Below are positions 36,561 through 46,547 of a stretch of 64,000 bases of DNA, piece by piece. Position numbers and translations under genes: made by a program. Position 1 is the stretch's first letter. Every line of letters begins with the position of its first letter. This stretch comes from Sulfurovum sp. (GTDB taxonomy: Bacteria; Campylobacterota; Campylobacteria; Campylobacterales; Sulfurovaceae): NCBI GenBank assembly GCA_027063305.1, contig JAMORY010000013.1, forward strand, positions 109,692 to 173,691, read 5' to 3'. Under the pieces are notes generated by a model, which had not been told where the DNA came from, searched no databases, and was given only the letters and a program-made list of their open reading frames with translations.

Positions 36561-38296
36561 TATAATCTCGCTACTCTATAAATTTCTTCGATCGTTGTTT
36601 TCCCCTCAAGGGCTTTATTCACACCATCTTCGAACATACTGATAAACCCCTCTTCGATCGCTTGCTGCGTCATCTCCTCTTTAGAGGCGTTACGTGCGAT
36701 CATTCGAGACATCGTTTCACTTATCGTGAGTACTTCAGAGATCATCTCTCGTCCTTTATAACCGCTATGGCCACACTCCTTACACCCTTCACCTTTATAA
36801 AAAGTAGGATTTTCAGGTAAATACTGTTTGACGTCTTTTAAAAGTTTTTCAGGAAGTACTGTCTCGGTTCTACAATGAGGGCATATCTTACGTACAAGTC
36901 TTTGCGCTTGGATCGCTACCAATGCCCCACTAACCAGATACTCTTCGATCCCCATATCCAATATCCTAGTTACCGCAGAGATCGCATCATTGGTATGCAG
37001 TGTTGAGAGAACCAAGTGTCCTGTAAGTGCTGCTTGAATCGCAATACGTAGCGTCTCTTGATCCCTGATCTCCCCGATCATGATCTTATCCGGATCTTGT
37101 CTTAGTATCGATTTTAGTGCCGCTGCAAAGGTCAATCCGACATTTGGACGGACAAGTACCTGCTGTAAACCACTCATCTGATACTCTACCGGATCTTCAA
37201 CCGTAATGATCTTATCCTTAACATCTTTAATGGCATTTAATGCACCATAGAGTGTTGTTGTCTTACCCGACCCTGTAGGACCGGTTACCAATACGATCCC
37301 ATACGGTACTTTAATAGCCTGAGAGAACCGTTCATAACAGAAGTTGCTCATCCCTGCATCTTCAAGTCGGATCATCGCTTTTGTCTTATCCAGGATCCGT
37401 AGAACGATCGACTCTCCATAGATAGTCGGGAGCGTAGAGACCCTGAAGTCAAAATCTTTTTCTCCAACCTTGGCAGAAAAACGTCCATCCTGAGGTTTGC
37501 GCTTCTCTGCAATATCAAGGTTTGAAAGAAGCTTCATTCTTGATGCCAAAGGATTGAAGATATCTTTATCGAACGTAAAACTTTGTCTTAAAATACCATC
37601 TACCCGCTCTCTCACAATACAGCTTTTTTCCGTTGCCTCGATATGAATATCACTTGCTCCGATATATATTGCTGATTTTAGGATGATATCGATCAATTTC
37701 AAGATCGCAGAAGAACCCTCATTATCATTGATACTGCTCTCTTGATTCAGGTCTTTACGAATATCCTGTATCAATCCTTTTACACTTTCATTGATCTCAA
37801 GACGCTGCAGATACTGATGTATCTGACTTGGTTTTGCAATAGCGATTTTGATCGGTTTTTTTGGGAAAAGCCGCTGCACAGCATCCTGTGCTCCCATATC
37901 AAGTGGATCATCCAGTACGACAAGTACATTCAGTTCAGTCTCTTCGATCGGAATTACATTATATTTAATAAGTTGTTTATAGGGAACTTCCGAGAAGAGC
38001 TTCATATCAATCTCAACATCATCGAGATCGACATACTCAATATGCAAAGCTTTTGCAACCTCTTTCAGGATCGGTACGATATCGATCCCCTCGATCTTCT
38101 CAAGATGGGCAAGTGTGATCACACCTTGTCGTATCTTTTTAGCCAAAAAGCTCTCTACAACTTCAAGATCGATCATCTTTTCAGCGATCAAGTTTGCAAA
38201 TGATATCTTTTTTGGAGGTCTGCTTTTAACCAATCGTGAAATAGCATCTTTTGTAATGAGACCTTCATCTAACATTATTTCAATTAATTTAACCAT
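36560..38296 (-). CDS. Assembly ATPase, GspE/PilB type (CtsE-like)
   Basis: A 578-residue secretion ATPase. Residues about 1-150 are the GspE N-terminal domain. Walker A TGPTGSGKTTTLYGA lies near 325; the Asp box (ITVEDPVEYQ), Walker B (KIMIGEIRD) and His box (LVLSTLHTND) follow. A Zn-binding CPHC...CKECGHSGYKGR motif near 485-520 identifies the PilB/GspE subtype. It would power pilus or pseudopilus assembly. Coupled to the platform gene below; 56 bases from the gene above. Confidence 0.94.
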   Translation of the reverse strand: MVKLIEIMLDEGLITKDAISRLVKSRPPKKISFANLIAEKMIDLEVVESFLAKKIRQGVITLAHLEKIEGIDIVPILKEVAKALHIEYVDLDDVEIDMKLFSEVPYKQLIKYNVIPIEETELNVLVVLDDPLDMGAQDAVQRLFPKKPIKIAIAKPSQIHQYLQRLEINESVKGLIQDIRKDLNQESSINDNEGSSAILKLIDIILKSAIYIGASDIHIEATEKSCIVRERVDGILRQSFTFDKDIFNPLASRMKLLSNLDIAEKRKPQDGRFSAKVGEKDFDFRVSTLPTIYGESIVLRILDKTKAMIRLEDAGMSNFCYERFSQAIKVPYGIVLVTGPTGSGKTTTLYGALNAIKDVKDKIITVEDPVEYQMSGLQQVLVRPNVGLTFAAALKSILRQDPDKIMIGEIRDQETLRIAIQAALTGHLVLSTLHTNDAISAVTRILDMGIEEYLVSGALVAIQAQRLVRKICPHCRTETVLPEKLLKDVKQYLPENPTFYKGEGCKECGHSGYKGREMISEVLTISETMSRMIARNASKEEMTQQAIEEGFISMFEDGVNKALEGKTTIEEIYRVARL

Positions 38297-38352
38297 AAGA
38301 TATACTCCTTTTTTTCAACACTCTAGTATACCATGAGATCTCACTTCTCACG

Positions 38353-39018
38353 CTAAAATCGTCTACCCTTCTGTATCTTGTCAAGTAGGACTTTTGCTTC
38401 TGTTGAATTTGTTTTTTTTATATATGCTTTTAAAATACGTTTTGCTTCGTTTCTATAGCCACGTTTTGCTTTTGCCTTTGCAAATATCAACCAACTCTCT
38501 TCAATATTATCATTGATCTTATTTGTTTGTAAAGCCCAATATTCTGCTTTCTTATAGTTTCTTTTTGCATAAAAATATTTTGCCAAAAAAAGTGAGTCAT
38601 CCGGATCATGCCCCAATCGAAACCGTTTTGCCACCTCTTTATAGGCAGCTGCCCCATTTGAATCGATCACTTCTATATGAAGTTTTTTCTTCGGCTTCTT
38701 CTCTACCCTCTCCAATACAGGCTGTACTACCAATGGATTATCAACCGTAAGCTCTTCTTTGGGATGTTTTAGCGGGGTCTCTTTTGGCTGATCCAAATAA
38801 GGTTTGAACACTAAACTTCGATTCTCTTCTTTAGAAGAATACCCTGACGTATATTTCCCTATATAGTCAATAAGTGTCTCCAGTTTGAAATTTTGATAAT
38901 ACCCTACACCTCCAGCAAGAGCAATAGCCAAGACCAAAATGGTTGTTATCAGCAAAGGACGACGTTGCTTTCTTTTGTAACGTCTCCACTCCTCTTCCAA
39001 TGCCTTAATGTTATACAT
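38353..39018 (-). CDS. Membrane-anchored protein of the competence/pilus operon, TPR-like tail
   Basis: A 221-residue protein: a basic cytoplasmic N-terminus (EEEWRRYKRKQRRPLL), one membrane helix (about residues 23-43), a Pro-rich linker and a C-terminal alpha-helical region (SLFLAKYFYAKRNYKKAEYW, SWLIFAKAKAKRGYRNEAKR) like tetratricopeptide repeats, which mediate protein contacts in the periplasm. No name recognised with certainty. It overlaps the ATPase above it by 8 bases. Confidence 0.75.
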   Translation of the reverse strand: MYNIKALEEEWRRYKRKQRRPLLITTILVLAIALAGGVGYYQNFKLETLIDYIGKYTSGYSSKEENRSLVFKPYLDQPKETPLKHPKEELTVDNPLVVQPVLERVEKKPKKKLHIEVIDSNGAAAYKEVAKRFRLGHDPDDSLFLAKYFYAKRNYKKAEYWALQTNKINDNIEESWLIFAKAKAKRGYRNEAKRILKAYIKKTNSTEAKVLLDKIQKGRRF

Positions 39019-39823
39019 GAATATACCCCAATTTCAATGCTGCCATTTCGATCACTCTTTTAGGTATCTTGTCATAATTGATCTTTCCCGGCTCATTCTT
39101 ATCATAATATTCACAGATCTCAAAGATCGTGAACATCATTTTATTACACTCTCTAAAATTACCTTTTGTGAACTTATGGATCAGCCTCATATCCTTCTCC
39201 TTAATACTGTTTGCCAACTCAAAAAGATTATGTTTGAGAAGCTTTTTGTGAATATAGGCCATCTGATCGTTCAAGGTAGCGTTCTTCAGCTCTATGACTT
39301 CCCAGATACGAGATTGGAAGTGCTCTTTTGCCACAAGATCCTCATCTTCTGTTTTATGAAGAGAGACAATGAACTTTACGGTACGACTGTCAGAGAGAAG
39401 ACGGATCTTTTCCATCAGCTCTACACTATACATCTGTGCTTCATCTAAAATAATGACTATCTCTCTTTTTCCTCGTAAATCCTTACAGTAATTCACCAAT
39501 GCAGAGAAGTTCACCTCTGTATTTTGAGGTAATGATTTTTTCGTCAAGATCTTGAATATCTTATGGAAGAACTCTTTTTCATTCATTGCCGGTGTATCAA
39601 AGTAGTGGATCTCTCGCTGATGTTTCAGCTTATTTTGAAGGCGGTTAAGAAGGATACTTTTCCCTGTCCCGGGACGGCCGAAGAGAAGGATCATCTTCAG
39701 CGGCTTATTTATACTATGTTCAAGCTGTTCATATGCTCGAACAGATGAGTCCAACTCGATATAATCTTGAAGATCTACCGAGTCGACAAAAACATTCTTT
39801 GCAGTCTCATACCTACTTTTCAT
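39011..39823 (-). CDS. AAA ATPase, GspA/ExeA/MshM type (CtsP-like)
   Basis: A 270-residue soluble ATPase with Walker A LFGRPGTGKSILLNRL near residue 47 and Walker B VIILDEAQMYS near 117, the layout of the ExeA/MshM group that accompanies type IV pilus and type II secretion genes. In Campylobacter the CtsP protein with this architecture is needed for DNA uptake (family knowledge). It overlaps the secretin gene by 11 bases and the next gene by 8. Confidence 0.88.
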   Translation of the reverse strand: MKSRYETAKNVFVDSVDLQDYIELDSSVRAYEQLEHSINKPLKMILLFGRPGTGKSILLNRLQNKLKHQREIHYFDTPAMNEKEFFHKIFKILTKKSLPQNTEVNFSALVNYCKDLRGKREIVIILDEAQMYSVELMEKIRLLSDSRTVKFIVSLHKTEDEDLVAKEHFQSRIWEVIELKNATLNDQMAYIHKKLLKHNLFELANSIKEKDMRLIHKFTKGNFRECNKMMFTIFEICEYYDKNEPGKINYDKIPKRVIEMAALKLGYIHV

Positions 39824-41411
39824 TGACTTTACTATATCCTAGATCTTTAAGAGAGACCGATCTACCACTTTTTACGATATGTGGTGTGATGATCAATACC
39901 AACTCTTCTACTGTTTCGATCTTCTCTTCATGCTTAAATGCATATCCCAATAGAGGCAGATCGCCTAGGAGCGGTACTTTATTTACGGTTGTACCTGTTT
40001 TCGATGTGATCAATCCACCAAGGATCGCATGCTCTCCATCTTTTACTTTTACAACAGAAGCGATCTGTCTTCTGATAAGATCTGGCGGAATACTTCTAAG
40101 CGCATTGCTCGTATCACTTACCGCTGTTGCGGTCTCTGAGATAGATGGGTTGATCTTCAATGTAATCATACCGTTCGCATCGATTTCAGGAGTGATATCC
40201 AAAAGAATACCGGCAAATACAGAGTCCACCAATTCACCCTGAGCGGCAACAGCTCCACCACCACCACTTGCAGTACTTGCAGATTGAATCTTATAGAAGA
40301 GTTCACGCCCCACACTGATCAAGGCCGGCTGGTTATTCAATGTCATGACCCTTGGACTAGAGATAGATTTTACATCTCCTTGTGTACCAAGGAACTTAAC
40401 AACCTCTTGTAACTGTGCTTGTCCTGTAATATTGATCACATTTGCAGATGTAGGTTCTGTACCTTGAGCAAAAGAAGCATCCGTAATACCCTCGATCGCA
40501 TCAAAGGTATAAGAGGAAACATTCTTCTGTGCCATTTGCAAAGAGCTTACCGTAACATTCTGAAGGCTATAGAGTTGTGACCAATCCACACCGGATGTAC
40601 TACTGTTATCAAACGATACGGAAAGGATTCTCACATCGATCAATACTTGTTGTTTGATCTGTTTAGTAAGTGTGTGGATATAACGTGCAACACGATTGAT
40701 CTGTCTTTCCGTACCTGTTACCGTTACCATTCCTGCTTCAGGGTTCACGATCGGTGCAAGAGGATTATATTCCCATACTCTACCGTCAGGTCCTATCCAT
40801 GTATCACCACTTTTCGTATAGTGTGTACTATTGTCCGATGCACCGATGAGAATACGTTGTATCTCGGTCTCAACGGTTTTCCAGAACTGAAATTCATCAT
40901 TGCTTTCAATGGAAATACCTGTTTTAGAGACATTGTCTCCTCCACTACTACTTCCACCTACACCACCGGTCGATGATGCTGAGTTCTGAGAGTTTGCGAT
41001 CGTTACATTTGCAGTACTCTTTCCGATACGCTGTCCTGAAATATAGTGGATACGGAACGTTCTTGTGATTAGATAGGAGATCTTGAGTTTATTCCCTACA
41101 AGTGTATAGTGAAGATCATTATCTTTCAATATCGTATTTAAAAAACCTTTTAAAGTACTGTTCTTTAACTTTACATAGTAAAGCTTTTTATTCATACGCA
41201 TTCTTGCCGCTTCATCTTTAACAATGACCGTCAAACCACACGTATCAGCCAGGTTATCGATAACATCACCTATCGATAGTTGATTATCGATAGTTACTGA
41301 AAAAAGCTTTGTCGAACAACTACTTGATGCAGATACATTGGTATTTGCTACACCTAGTAGCAAAGCTGCACCGACAAGAAGCCTTATTCCTTTCATTTTA
41401 AAACTTTTCAT
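39813..41411 (-). CDS. Outer-membrane secretin, PilQ/MshL type (CtsD-like)
   Basis: A 532-residue secretin with a signal peptide (MKSFKMKGIRLLVGAALLLG... ending VSAS). Residues about 40-110 form an N-domain (IGDVIDNLADTCGLTV), a Ser/Gly-rich stretch (about 145-160) follows, and residues about 245-525 form the secretin core with VLIDVRILSV, ISSPRVMTLNNQPALISVG and HAILGGLI. It makes the outer-membrane channel for DNA uptake or pilin export. ATG 41411 is 2 bases after the preceding stop. Confidence 0.93.
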   Translation of the reverse strand: MKSFKMKGIRLLVGAALLLGVANTNVSASSSCSTKLFSVTIDNQLSIGDVIDNLADTCGLTVIVKDEAARMRMNKKLYYVKLKNSTLKGFLNTILKDNDLHYTLVGNKLKISYLITRTFRIHYISGQRIGKSTANVTIANSQNSASSTGGVGGSSSGGDNVSKTGISIESNDEFQFWKTVETEIQRILIGASDNSTHYTKSGDTWIGPDGRVWEYNPLAPIVNPEAGMVTVTGTERQINRVARYIHTLTKQIKQQVLIDVRILSVSFDNSSTSGVDWSQLYSLQNVTVSSLQMAQKNVSSYTFDAIEGITDASFAQGTEPTSANVINITGQAQLQEVVKFLGTQGDVKSISSPRVMTLNNQPALISVGRELFYKIQSASTASGGGGAVAAQGELVDSVFAGILLDITPEIDANGMITLKINPSISETATAVSDTSNALRSIPPDLIRRQIASVVKVKDGEHAILGGLITSKTGTTVNKVPLLGDLPLLGYAFKHEEKIETVEELVLIITPHIVKSGRSVSLKDLGYSKVNEK

Positions 41412-41413
41412 TA

Positions 41414-41821
41414 TTATTCCCTTTCCTCTAACATAATCAGATTCTTTTTCGATTTATTAAGAAACAGTGTCTTGATCGTATTACCATTTCTTAAAACAAT
41501 ACCTTTTTTCCCGATATACTCAATTCTATACCCAAGAACATGATCTCCGACTTTTTTCCATCCATCATTGATATATGCTTTACCCGCCATAATTGCATGG
41601 AGAGTAAGTTTCATCGCCTCCTCTTTCTCAGGTATTTTAACAACTGTTTTGTTATCTTCCTCTTTTACATGAATAAAAGGTTCTTTCGTTTGTTCTAGTG
41701 CCTCCAGACTAACACCTTCACGTTTTAAATGAATCTTTTCGATCATTTGTTCTATTTGTTTTACAGACAGATCGGCATATGAAAATGAGATCAGTAAGCC
41801 TAATATATATAACCTTTTCAT
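41414..41821 (-). CDS. Small periplasmic accessory protein (CtsR-like position)
   Basis: A 135-residue exported protein with a signal peptide (MKRLYILGLLISFSYA). A helical stretch with Lys/Glu (VKQIEQMIEKIHLKREG) precedes a beta-rich C-terminus (AYINDGWKKVGDHVLGYR, GIVLRNGNTIKTLFL), similar to pilotin/PilP-type proteins that attach to the secretin. No sequence-level family recognised; the position before the secretin supports this reading. Overlaps the previous gene by one base (TAATG). Confidence 0.7.
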   Translation of the reverse strand: MKRLYILGLLISFSYADLSVKQIEQMIEKIHLKREGVSLEALEQTKEPFIHVKEEDNKTVVKIPEKEEAMKLTLHAIMAGKAYINDGWKKVGDHVLGYRIEYIGKKGIVLRNGNTIKTLFLNKSKKNLIMLEERE

Positions 41822-42477
41822 TATCTATTGATCCCCCAAACTGAAACATTGATATCTGCTACAACTTTAGTCGAATTATCATCCAATTGAAGTTTTGTAC
41901 CATAGATATCCGTAACAAGAACACTTTGTTCAAGCTCATTCATAAACTTTACAATACTCTTGTAGTCTCCTTTACAACCAATACCAACTTCAAGTACATG
42001 CCCAAAATTACCGTCATTGTTCTTTACATATGAATTTATAATATAAGAAAGCTCGACATTTTGCATCTCCGCTTTACTGGTAATGGAGTTTAAGAAAATA
42101 GACCAGTTCTTCTGATTGAAGAGCATATCTGAAAGCTTGTTCAAGTTAGCATCTATAAAGGTGATCTTCTGTTTCATCTTTTGAACTTGCTTTGTTTTCC
42201 TTTCGATATCATGCGTATATTTCTTTACATAATATTCTCTATCACCATTTACAGTGATCGAATTCAAATAGACCGTATTATCTTTGATGCTTTTTTCGAT
42301 CGCTTTCTTTCTAACCTCTGTCTTCTTATGCATCTGCTCGGTATATGGTAAAAAGTATTCATAGGACATATAGGTGATCAATCCAGCGATCCCTAAGATG
42401 ACCATCCATTTCTCACTCTCTTTCTTCGGAGCGAAATATGCATCTAACTCTTCTAGTTTATCTTCAATGAATTTCAT
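41821..42477 (-). CDS. PilO/MshJ-like inner-membrane protein
   Basis: A 218-residue protein with one membrane helix (WMVILGIAGLITYMSYEYFL, about residues 23-45), a long coiled coil (residues 50-115) and a ferredoxin-like C-terminal domain (GHVLEVGIGCKGDYKSIVKF). This matches the PilO-type alignment subcomplex subunits. ATGA overlap with the upstream gene at 42474-42477. Confidence 0.78.
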   Translation of the reverse strand: MKFIEDKLEELDAYFAPKKESEKWMVILGIAGLITYMSYEYFLPYTEQMHKKTEVRKKAIEKSIKDNTVYLNSITVNGDREYYVKKYTHDIERKTKQVQKMKQKITFIDANLNKLSDMLFNQKNWSIFLNSITSKAEMQNVELSYIINSYVKNNDGNFGHVLEVGIGCKGDYKSIVKFMNELEQSVLVTDIYGTKLQLDDNSTKVVADINVSVWGINR

Positions 42478-44015
42478 TTTAGTACAACCTTTAGTAGCCC
42501 TGTATAGAATTTACTCTTAGGATCTTTTTGGATCAATTCTATATCTATCTCTTTGATATCGTCAAAATGTGTATTTGAGATATACTTGATCAGTTCCGTC
42601 AACTTACGATCATCTGAACTTAATAAAGACATCCAGACCGTATCTTCTTTAGTATAGATCTTATCGACAAATACATCATATTTATGCAGTTCATCTGCGA
42701 TCTGATAGAAAACACCAGACTTGAGTCTATAGTTGACCTTTTCATTGTAAATTGAAGAGAGCGTCTTAGTTTTTCCTGCATAGAGCTTTGCAAGGTCAGC
42801 CAACTCTTTATCTAATGCATTGATCTGCTTTTTCTTCTTCCCAATGATCGTTTTATATTTCTTTGCTTCCTTTTTTAATTCTGTATCTTGTTTTGAAAGT
42901 GCAAAGATCTTGGCTTCATTGGTATATGCACTGACCAAATGATAAAGTGGATAAGCCAAACCGATAGAAATTGCAGCAAATGTTGCAATAATAAATTGTC
43001 CACTCGCACGATTGACAAAAGACGGAGGACGAGGAAACATTGTAAGATTTAGTGTTATACTAGGATCTTCCATGTACTCCATTGAAATAAGAAGCATCAA
43101 ATATTGAAGCTGATCCGTATACCATTCATCATTACTGATATTATAGTCAAAGTTAAAATCTGAAGAGGAGAGGCCTAGATAGTTATGGCTATACTCATCC
43201 AATCCTACGATAGGACCTTCAGAACTTCCGATATACATATGGTCGATACCGTCCAACTGGAAGGCTCTCTTTGCATAAATGATAACATCATTGATCGTAA
43301 TGAATACCTCACCGAAGATTTTCATGAAGTTCTGCTGGTAACGACTGTCTATCGCTTTTAGCCCTTCTGTTTCAAGTGTAGAGAAAAACTCTTTCTTATC
43401 AACCTGTTCTCCTTCTATTTCACAGAACTTATCATAGATCTGTTCAAGTGAGAACTCGATAGATTTTGAATAAAGATACTCCCCATTATGATAGAAGGTA
43501 ACAAATGCATCATGCTTTGTAAAGTAGACAAAACACTGTGTACCCGTATCGTTCAATATCTCTTTTTTATAAAGTGCTTTGTATAGGAGAGGTGCCGGTG
43601 TAATAAGGTCAATATATTTTGTTTCTTGTTTTAAAGGCGTATATAATTGAAGCAGAACATCATGTTCAACTGCAAAAATATGAAATTCTCTCTCTTCTGT
43701 TTCCCCTTTAATTTCAACAGAGGAGATCGCATAGCTGCTTGCTTGATCTAACCCTAACTCTTCATATGCTTTGATCTCTATAATATCCGGTATATCCTCT
43801 TCCGGGATACTCCGGCTTATCTGGACCGTTGTAGTAATAAAGTCTTTATTGCTCAAATATGAAGTAATAAAATTCGCCTTATTATAGGTAAGCTTATTTA
43901 AAGGTTGGAACATATCCCCTTTAAATATATAGTGCTTCCCGGTATAGGCGTTTAGGGTAACAATATTTTTTATAACCGATTGTGATTCTTGTGATCCATT
44001 CTTTTGCAAAAACAT
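42474..44015 (-). CDS. PilM/PilN-like or MshI-type fused protein
   Basis: A 513-residue protein, first gene of the operon. The N-terminal half (about residues 1-280) resembles an actin-like PilM/GspL cytoplasmic domain (IPDIIEIKAYEELG, LYSKSIEFSLEQIYDKF, HMYIGSSEGPIVG). A membrane helix near residue 310 (QFIIATFAAISIGLAYPLYH) and a PilN-like coiled coil and beta domain follow. I use ATG 44015, preceded by AAGGAAG 7 bases upstream; the frame opens earlier at TTG 44042. The fused PilM-PilN layout is unusual enough to note. Confidence 0.78.
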   Translation of the reverse strand: MFLQKNGSQESQSVIKNIVTLNAYTGKHYIFKGDMFQPLNKLTYNKANFITSYLSNKDFITTTVQISRSIPEEDIPDIIEIKAYEELGLDQASSYAISSVEIKGETEEREFHIFAVEHDVLLQLYTPLKQETKYIDLITPAPLLYKALYKKEILNDTGTQCFVYFTKHDAFVTFYHNGEYLYSKSIEFSLEQIYDKFCEIEGEQVDKKEFFSTLETEGLKAIDSRYQQNFMKIFGEVFITINDVIIYAKRAFQLDGIDHMYIGSSEGPIVGLDEYSHNYLGLSSSDFNFDYNISNDEWYTDQLQYLMLLISMEYMEDPSITLNLTMFPRPPSFVNRASGQFIIATFAAISIGLAYPLYHLVSAYTNEAKIFALSKQDTELKKEAKKYKTIIGKKKKQINALDKELADLAKLYAGKTKTLSSIYNEKVNYRLKSGVFYQIADELHKYDVFVDKIYTKEDTVWMSLLSSDDRKLTELIKYISNTHFDDIKEIDIELIQKDPKSKFYTGLLKVVLK

Positions 44016-44156
44016 TTCTAAACTTCCTTGTTTGTTAACCAATTATATATGTTATAATATTAAAAGTATCTTACATAAGATAAAAAATATAAAAATTCTC
44101 TATTCAATCTTTCTTATTTTATAAAGTTTTTTTCCTCCTTTTTTTGATATTTCAGA
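44016..44156. promoter_or_regulatory. Operon leader between era and the competence/pilus genes
   Basis: AT-rich region. On the minus strand TATAAT (44042-44047, read as ATTATA on the plus strand) is a plausible -10 box for the pilus-like operon, 27 bases or more from ATG 44015. A poly-T run with CCTCC (44129-44150) may form part of the era 3' end. Confidence 0.45.
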
Positions 44157-45059
44157 TCACACAATATATCCAAACTCTTCTAGGCTTTCTCTATTTTTAC
44201 TCCAGCCTTTTTTAACGGAAACATGGAGGTCTAGATATATCTTTTTACCTGCGAACTTTTCCATGACTTCTCTTGCTCTCTTTCCGATACGTTTGATCCC
44301 AGCTCCCTTTTGTCCGACGATCATCCCCTTTTGGGTCTCTTTCTCTACAACGATGGTCGCATAGACCTTATCGATATGCTCCTCTTCGTAGATCTTCTCG
44401 ATCAATACGTCACTTTCATAGGGGATCTCATCACTCATATTCTCAAAGATCGATTCACGGATCAGCTCTTTGTAGATGTCACGGATATTATCCGTAGTCA
44501 GTATCTCTGGATCAAAGAGCCATGGTGAATCAGGCAGATGCTTTGCAATCTCGTCAAGCAGTTGTTCTTTTCCTACATTCTTATTGACGGAGAACGGGAT
44601 GATCGCTTCAAATTTATCTTGATACTTCTGGTACTCACCCAGTTTCTTAAGGATATCCTCCTGTTTGGCATGGTCGATCTTTGTCAGTACGATAATATGC
44701 TTTGTACCCTTGGCTTCATTAAGTGCAAGGAACTTCTCATACTCTGAGAGTTTATCTGTCACTGGTGCGAGGAATACGATCAGGTCGCTGTCTCCCATTG
44801 CTTTGAGCGCTTCATCCAGCATAAACTGGTTAAGCAATCTCTCTTTTTCATGGATACCCGGAGTATCCACAAAGATGATCTGCGCATTCTTATGCATGAC
44901 TATGATATTCATACGTTTACGCGTTGCCTGCGCTTTTTTCGATACCATTGCCAGTTTTTCACCTACAAGGTGATTAAGCAGTGTACTTTTCCCCGCATTG
45001 GGTCTTCCGACAACCGCAACAAATCCGGCTTTGGTATCTTCGTGTTCGTTGTTAAACAT
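44157..45059 (-). CDS. era: GTPase Era
   Basis: A 300-residue ribosome-assembly GTPase. G1 GRPNAGKST, G3 DTPGIH and G4 TKID are clear; the C-terminal KH domain is MIVGQKGAGIKRIGKRAREVME. It binds 16S rRNA 3' end. Follows hslU on the same strand after a 159-base gap with a palindromic repeat. Confidence 0.96.
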   Translation of the reverse strand: MFNNEHEDTKAGFVAVVGRPNAGKSTLLNHLVGEKLAMVSKKAQATRKRMNIIVMHKNAQIIFVDTPGIHEKERLLNQFMLDEALKAMGDSDLIVFLAPVTDKLSEYEKFLALNEAKGTKHIIVLTKIDHAKQEDILKKLGEYQKYQDKFEAIIPFSVNKNVGKEQLLDEIAKHLPDSPWLFDPEILTTDNIRDIYKELIRESIFENMSDEIPYESDVLIEKIYEEEHIDKVYATIVVEKETQKGMIVGQKGAGIKRIGKRAREVMEKFAGKKIYLDLHVSVKKGWSKNRESLEEFGYIV

Positions 45060-45218
45060 TATCTTCCTATTTTATAATTTTAATTCGTGCTTTCGCGATC
45101 TAAGGTTAATCAGTATGCAGTCCTTCTTATTGGTGGGCGATTGCTCACCCTACAACAAAAAAGCATACCAAAATTATTGTCCTCGTACCTACGGGATTTC
45201 ATCATTATTCACTCTTAG
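45060..45218. repeat. Spacer era/hslU with palindrome GGTGGGCGATTGCTCACC
   Basis: The 18-base element at 45132-45149 is followed by CTACAA. A near-copy lies at 46584-46601, so hslU is flanked by two copies. The rest of the spacer is AT-rich without a gene. Confidence 0.7.
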
Positions 45219-46547
45219 TTAAAGAATATAACGTGTCATATCCTCATCCTCGACCACACTACCGATCTTCTCTTCGATCAGTGCCTTGGTCACCCTGTAG
45301 GTCTCCCCCTTGTGCTCATCTGCTTCAAAGCTGATCTCCTCGACGATCTTTTCCATGACCGTATGCAAACGTCTCGCACCGATATCTTCTGTTTTCTCAT
45401 TGGCAAGAAGTGCATAGTGTGCAATGGCTCTAAGTGCCTCCTCTTCAAAGATAAGCTCGACACCCTCTACCGCCAAGAGTGCCTGATACTGTTTGATAAG
45501 CGAGTTCTTAGGCTCTGTCAGAATACGATAAAGTGTCTCTTCATTCAAGCTCTCAAGCTCCACACGAAGAGGAAAACGTCCTTGAAGTTCAGGGATCAGA
45601 TCACTGGGTTTGCTCAAGTGGAATGCACCTGCGGCAATGAAGAGGATATGATCGGTATTGACCGGTCCGAGTTTGGTATTGACGGTTGAGCCTTCAACAA
45701 TAGGAAGAAGGTCACGCTGAACACCCTCTTTACTTGGGTCTTGTCTACTTTGAGAAGTAGAGGAAACAGCGATCTTATCTACTTCATCAAGGAAAACGAT
45801 ACCACCCTTCTCCACTTTCTCTTTAGCAAGCTCTTTGAGCTTCTCTTCATCAAGCAGAACCTCACTTGCCTCCTCTGCCAATATCTTCTTTGCTTCGGCT
45901 ACGGTCACCTCTTTTTCAGGACCTTTTTTACCATAGCCACCCAGTACCTTGACAATGGATTCTTGCACTTGGATCATCTGTGGCGGTAATCCATCCTCAG
46001 GCATCTCTGTTTTGATCGGCATATTGATCTTTACCATAAGATGATCAAGCTCACCTTTTGCAAACTTTTCCTGCATACGCGCAAAAGAGGCATCATACTC
46101 AGCCTGTTTCTGATCACTTGCACCTGCTGGTAGCGGCGGAAGCAGTTTTTCAATGATCTTGTTCTCGATATAGTTGGCGATCTTCTCTTTGTTCTTCTCA
46201 TTCTCCGCTTCACGCACTATCCCCATCGCTGTCGCTGCAAGATCACGGATCATCGACTCGACATCACGTCCGACAAAGCCTACTTCGGTATATTTGCTCG
46301 CTTCCACCTTGATAAAGGGTAGTCTCATCATCTTCGCCAGGCGACGTGCGATCTCGGTTTTACCCACACCGGTACTTCCGATCATCAAGATATTCTTCGG
46401 TGTCACATCCTGCTGCATCTCCGGCGTTAACTGCATACGTCTGTAACGGTTACGCAACGCTACGGCAATGGTCTTCTTGGCATCATTCTGTCCGATGACA
46501 TATTTATCAAGATGTGCAACAATTTCTTTAGGTGTTAAGTTATCCAA
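45219..46547 (-). CDS. hslU: ATP-dependent protease ATPase subunit HslU
   Basis: A 442-residue AAA unfoldase. Walker A MIGSTGVGKTEIARRLAK near residues 52-69, Walker B GIVFLDEVDKIA, the I-domain between them, and a C-terminus LIEEKIGSVVEDEDMTRYIL. It feeds proteins into HslV. Separated from hslV by 228 bases, longer than usual. Confidence 0.96.
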   Translation of the reverse strand: MDNLTPKEIVAHLDKYVIGQNDAKKTIAVALRNRYRRMQLTPEMQQDVTPKNILMIGSTGVGKTEIARRLAKMMRLPFIKVEASKYTEVGFVGRDVESMIRDLAATAMGIVREAENEKNKEKIANYIENKIIEKLLPPLPAGASDQKQAEYDASFARMQEKFAKGELDHLMVKINMPIKTEMPEDGLPPQMIQVQESIVKVLGGYGKKGPEKEVTVAEAKKILAEEASEVLLDEEKLKELAKEKVEKGGIVFLDEVDKIAVSSTSQSRQDPSKEGVQRDLLPIVEGSTVNTKLGPVNTDHILFIAAGAFHLSKPSDLIPELQGRFPLRVELESLNEETLYRILTEPKNSLIKQYQALLAVEGVELIFEEEALRAIAHYALLANEKTEDIGARRLHTVMEKIVEEISFEADEHKGETYRVTKALIEEKIGSVVEDEDMTRYIL

